Below, piece after piece: positions 6,159-8,060 of a DNA stretch of 8,060 bases (positions are counted from its first letter, which is position 1; every line of letters starts with the position of its first letter). Source of the DNA: JAUUZT01 sp964654015. Its GTDB lineage: Bacteria > Chloroflexota > Dehalococcoidia > GIF9 > AB-539-J10. The DNA is taken from assembly GCA_964654015.1 (NCBI GenBank), contig CAZZHQ010000109.1, positions 1 through 8,060 on the forward strand, read 5' to 3'. The position numbers and the translations under genes are program-made. Below the pieces are notes generated by a model that was not told the DNA's origin, made no database searches, and saw nothing but the letters and a program-made list of their open reading frames with translations.

Positions 6159-6240
6159 GACAACACCCTATCATTTATTACGATATAACCCTGCTATAAA
6201 AACGAGATACTTATATCTATATATATAGAAGGGTGTCGTA
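6159..6240. repeat. inverted repeat in the divergent intergenic region
   Basis: GACAACACCCT (6159-6169) is matched in inverted orientation by AGGGTGTCGTA (6230-6240), nine of eleven positions pairing, with a perfect ACACCCT/AGGGTGT core. The AT-rich DNA between includes a small palindrome AGATA-CTTA-TATCT (6205-6218). It sits between the divergent genes and directly before a small ORF, so it could be an operator pair; chance cannot be excluded in such AT-rich DNA. Confidence 0.35.
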
Positions 6241-6350
6241 TGCTGCATGATAGGCAAGAATTTCTACTCAGAATGCAAAGTCGGCATCTTGCAGATAGGG
6301 CTGAGTGCAGTTTTGTGCAAGAAGGCTACAATGAGAATCGTTTAGGCTAA
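6240..6350 (+). CDS. possible 36-aa small protein ahead of HEPN gene
   Basis: ATG at 6240 to TAA (6348-6350) encodes 36 residues beginning MLHDRQEFLLRMQSRHLADR and continuing with AECSFVQEGYNENRLG. No family is recognised and no membrane segment is seen; the first half could form one amphipathic helix. Support for translation is a purine-rich AGAAGGG site (6228-6233 region) six bases before the ATG, and less AT-rich sequence than the flanks. It lies 61 bases before the HEPN gene on the same strand. It could be a leader peptide, a small partner protein, or the scrap of a longer lost gene. The stretch also holds a 7-base inverted repeat TCTTGCA (6287-6293) / TGCAAGA (6316-6322). Confidence 0.35.
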   Translation: MLHDRQEFLLRMQSRHLADRAECSFVQEGYNENRLG

Positions 6351-6370
6351 AAAGTACGATTGACTAGTGT

Positions 6371-6379
6371 TGATATAAT
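6371..6379 (+). promoter_or_regulatory. extended -10 promoter of the HEPN gene
   Basis: TG-A-TATAAT (6371-6379) is a perfect extended -10 element. The TTGACT at 6360-6365 is only eight bases away and cannot be its -35; the region 17 bases upstream (AAAGTA) is weak, which extended -10 promoters tolerate. Transcription would start around 6386, giving a short leader before the GTG at 6412. Confidence 0.5.
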
Positions 6380-6411
6380 TAGGCAATCATGCATGGGAGT
6401 CGTAAGGTTCA

Positions 6412-7488
6412 GTGAAGGAATTACCTGATAAATACTATACCGGCATGGAATTTGTTGAAGATACGAACACCGCCGACGTTACAATAGACTTTTTCTTTTA
6501 TTCTCCAGCATTATTAGAGCCATTCGAAATCTTTGTTTTTAGTAAAAAGATAACAGGTATTCAACAAGCCAACCTATTACATATTTCCTTCGAGCAGACT
6601 ATTTCAAAGAGACTTTTGGACACCCTACAGCAAGAAGGGAATAAGCATGAGTTTATAATTGGATATATATCCTACTACCTGCCACGTATAAATCAAGAGA
6701 TGTTGCGGCAGCGTTATTCTTTGGGACATTTCCTTGTTCAAACTTACTCAACCCTTGATATTGTGATACTTAATTTGACTCTAAAGGGTACCGACAAGGT
6801 TATTTCGATACTGTGGTCGCCTACCATTACAAGTTTTCCTCCTTTAAAAGAGTTTGAAGGCAAATACGATAAAATCCATATCCGCGATTTTATCGATGCT
6901 GGGAATTCCTATCTTGTAGGAGACTATGATGATTGCATAAGAAAGGTCATTACTTCGGCAGAGAATACATTTAGGTTTTATGGTTTGAGAAGCTATTTGC
7001 CAAAAGGCTATCTGAAATATCTTCAAAGGCTATTACCTAGAAAAAGCAACTTTGTGGGCATCGTTCGGGGAAATATTTATTCAGATAAGAACTTAGGACA
7101 ACAAGTAGTGGCTGAAAACTTAATATTCATTTATAAACTCAGAAATAAAATTGTACATACAAAATTCAAAATTAGTTTCCAGAATGGCTGGGTATGTAAA
7201 AAGGCTATTGGAACACTAAAGTACCTTCTGCAATTTCTTGGTCAGTATGATGAATCCGCTAAATATATCCATTATCTGAGCGAGCAATTTATTATGCTGG
7301 ATGCTTACTTAACGGGAATTAACCTTGATGCTGTGAGAGATAGAGAGGAGTCCAAAGAAAATATTACAGTTGTTGATACTCCTGAAAAATTCAATAAATT
7401 TATGTTTGAAGGCCTAAGAATCACCGAAGAACAGAAAAGTGCTGCGCTACATAATAAAGCACTACCTATTAAACCAAAACACCATTGA
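6412..7488 (+). CDS. HEPN-like domain protein, candidate RNase
   Basis: The C-terminal half looks like a HEPN domain. A helix SYLVGDYDDCIRKVITSAEN (166-185) is followed, after a variable insert, by FIYKLRNKIVHTKFKIS, which contains the R-N-x3-H form of the HEPN R-x4-6-H motif (R244 to H249). In HEPN families these residues form the RNase active site at a dimer interface, and such proteins serve as toxins or abortive-infection effectors; non-catalytic HEPN proteins also exist. The first 160 residues are mixed alpha/beta of unknown family and could sense or bind a partner; the last 40 are charged and probably flexible. The start is GTG at 6412, the only in-frame start after the TAA at 6403; its ribosome site is weak (GGGAG at 6395-6399 or TAAGG). 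An in-frame ATG at 6445 is the alternative. A small ORF precedes it and a membrane protein gene follows 168 bases downstream. Confidence 0.78.
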   Translation: MKELPDKYYTGMEFVEDTNTADVTIDFFFYSPALLEPFEIFVFSKKITGIQQANLLHISFEQTISKRLLDTLQQEGNKHEFIIGYISYYLPRINQEMLRQRYSLGHFLVQTYSTLDIVILNLTLKGTDKVISILWSPTITSFPPLKEFEGKYDKIHIRDFIDAGNSYLVGDYDDCIRKVITSAENTFRFYGLRSYLPKGYLKYLQRLLPRKSNFVGIVRGNIYSDKNLGQQVVAENLIFIYKLRNKIVHTKFKISFQNGWVCKKAIGTLKYLLQFLGQYDESAKYIHYLSEQFIMLDAYLTGINLDAVRDREESKENITVVDTPEKFNKFMFEGLRITEEQKSAALHNKALPIKPKHH

Positions 7489-7656
7489 AAACTCATTCCT
7501 AATTTTACCGCCAGCATTGAAAACCACATATTGCCTTCCCAAATATAATCAAAAAACGCCAGTCAGAAGCGATTTAAACTTAATAGCCGAATGTCCTAAC
7601 CAATATATATGCCTATTGTATATGTCCTGTTAATGCGATAGAATGCGATATCGAAG
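7489..7656 (+). other. AT-rich spacer between HEPN and membrane genes
   Basis: No gene is supported here. A TATAAT (7544-7549) stands 21 bases after TTGAAA (7517-7522), too far for a normal promoter, so a separate promoter for the downstream gene is only possible. No hairpin followed by a T-run is seen, so read-through from the HEPN gene is not excluded. Confidence 0.4.
7633..7650 (+). repeat. tandem ATGCGATA pair before the last gene
   Basis: ATGCGATA occurs at 7633-7640 and 7643-7650, a ten-base period that places both copies on the same face of the helix, only seven bases before the ATG at 7657. It occupies the place of a Shine-Dalgarno site, which is otherwise absent. A small repressor site is possible but unproven. 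Confidence 0.25.
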
Positions 7657-8060
7657 ATGAACAACCGTATTAACCGTTTAATTGGAAAATTTAAAGAGCA
7701 TGGTGAGCGATATGGTACGGTCTTTTTCCTGTTGGGATTATATTTGTTGGCGGCACTAATAATACTTAACATAGCATCCGCTATTATTAATTATATCTGG
7801 AACTTCAATATAATTAGCAGTACCACAAACTCTTTCCTTGTATCATTAGCCTTGGCTCTACTGTCTCTTGGATTGGGTAGTACAGCAATTGGTATGGCAT
7901 CAAAATCCAATAAAGTATACGCTGATGTTTTAGAGAGAATAGACAGTAACGTGAAAAAGTTACCATATATATTGGCTGATAAAGTGACTCCGCCAACTCA
8001 ACAGCTCGTCTTATTGGATGAAACCAACGCCTATAACAAAGAAGCGGCACAAAAAAGGTT
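7657..8060 (+). CDS. two-helix membrane protein, 3' end outside window
   Basis: The frame runs open from the ATG at 7657 to the end of the window (134 codons visible). After a basic cytoplasmic N-terminus (MNNRINRLIGKFKEHGERYG) come two hydrophobic helices, about residues 22-46 (VFFLLGLYLLAALIILNIAS) and 60-82 (FLVSLALALLSLGLGSTAIG), and then a polar, helical segment (VYADVLERIDSNVKKLPYIL) that should face the cytoplasm. No family is recognised. The ATG is the first possible start after an in-frame TAG at 7639, but no good ribosome site precedes it, only the ATGCGATA repeats, so translation may be weak or regulated. It lies 168 bases after the HEPN gene on the same strand; read-through transcription is possible and a functional pairing with it is inference. 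An open frame on the opposite strand here is a shadow. Confidence 0.7.
   Translation, partial: MNNRINRLIGKFKEHGERYGTVFFLLGLYLLAALIILNIASAIINYIWNFNIISSTTNSFLVSLALALLSLGLGSTAIGMASKSNKVYADVLERIDSNVKKLPYILADKVTPPTQQLVLLDETNAYNKEAAQKR

Noticed and set aside
6360..6379. TTGACT plus TATAAT as a full promoter pair
   Set aside because: The two boxes are only eight bases apart, too close to work together; only the extended -10 was kept.
7439..7633. Plus-strand 64-codon frame after the HEPN gene
   Set aside because: It starts inside the HEPN gene in another frame, has no ribosome site and gives a low-complexity, unlikely peptide.
7814..8050. Minus-strand 78-codon frame at the window end
   Set aside because: It is antisense to the two-helix membrane protein, whose hydrophobic and polar segments are coherent; shadow.
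1..8060. CRISPR array
   Set aside because: No regularly spaced repeats of 24-40 bases were found by eye, and no Cas gene is present.

Overview
The window looks like accessory DNA in a low-GC bacterium, built up next to a tRNA gene. It opens with the 3' half of a tRNA-Glu (anticodon UUC, CCA encoded). A tyrosine recombinase follows directly, reading away from the tRNA and broken by a single-base frameshift. About 500 bases further on lies a second, older scrap of the same recombinase family. This is the pattern expected when integrative elements have repeatedly used one tRNA 3' end. Strong Shine-Dalgarno sites, GTG starts and sigma70-like promoters point to a bacterium. The integrase style would suit a Chloroflexota/Dehalococcoidia-type host, but that is a guess and nothing here proves the taxon.

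Layout. 1-53: tRNA-Glu 3' part. 80-1053: frameshifted integrase. 1470-1610: integrase C-terminal relic. From 1151 to 6073 five intact genes all lie on the minus strand: a 93-aa helical protein, a six-helix membrane protein with an N-terminal DUF2934 motif, a NucS/DUF91-type PD-(D/E)XK nuclease, a 399-aa protein with a single C-terminal membrane anchor, and an orphan HsdR N-terminal-type PD-(D/E)XK protein. Between the last two (4639-5296) is a graveyard holding the 3' end of an unknown gene, short direct repeats that resemble an IS21-type end, and a 27-codon scrap. From 6240 the plus strand is used: a possible 36-aa small protein, a HEPN-like protein with an R-N-x3-H motif, and a two-helix membrane protein that runs off the window.

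How the genes may work together. Most minus-strand genes are separated by 80-240 bases and each has its own good ribosome binding site, so they look like independently acquired cargo more than one tight operon. Two nuclease-fold proteins, a HEPN ribonuclease candidate and several membrane proteins of unknown family, all beside a tRNA integration site, suggest a defence or maintenance cargo region. No complete known system (no hsdM/hsdS, no Cas genes, no CRISPR array) is visible. The best candidate for something undescribed is the plus-strand group at 6240-8060 (small ORF, HEPN protein, membrane protein), followed by the tail-anchored 399-aa protein. Function in both cases is inference.
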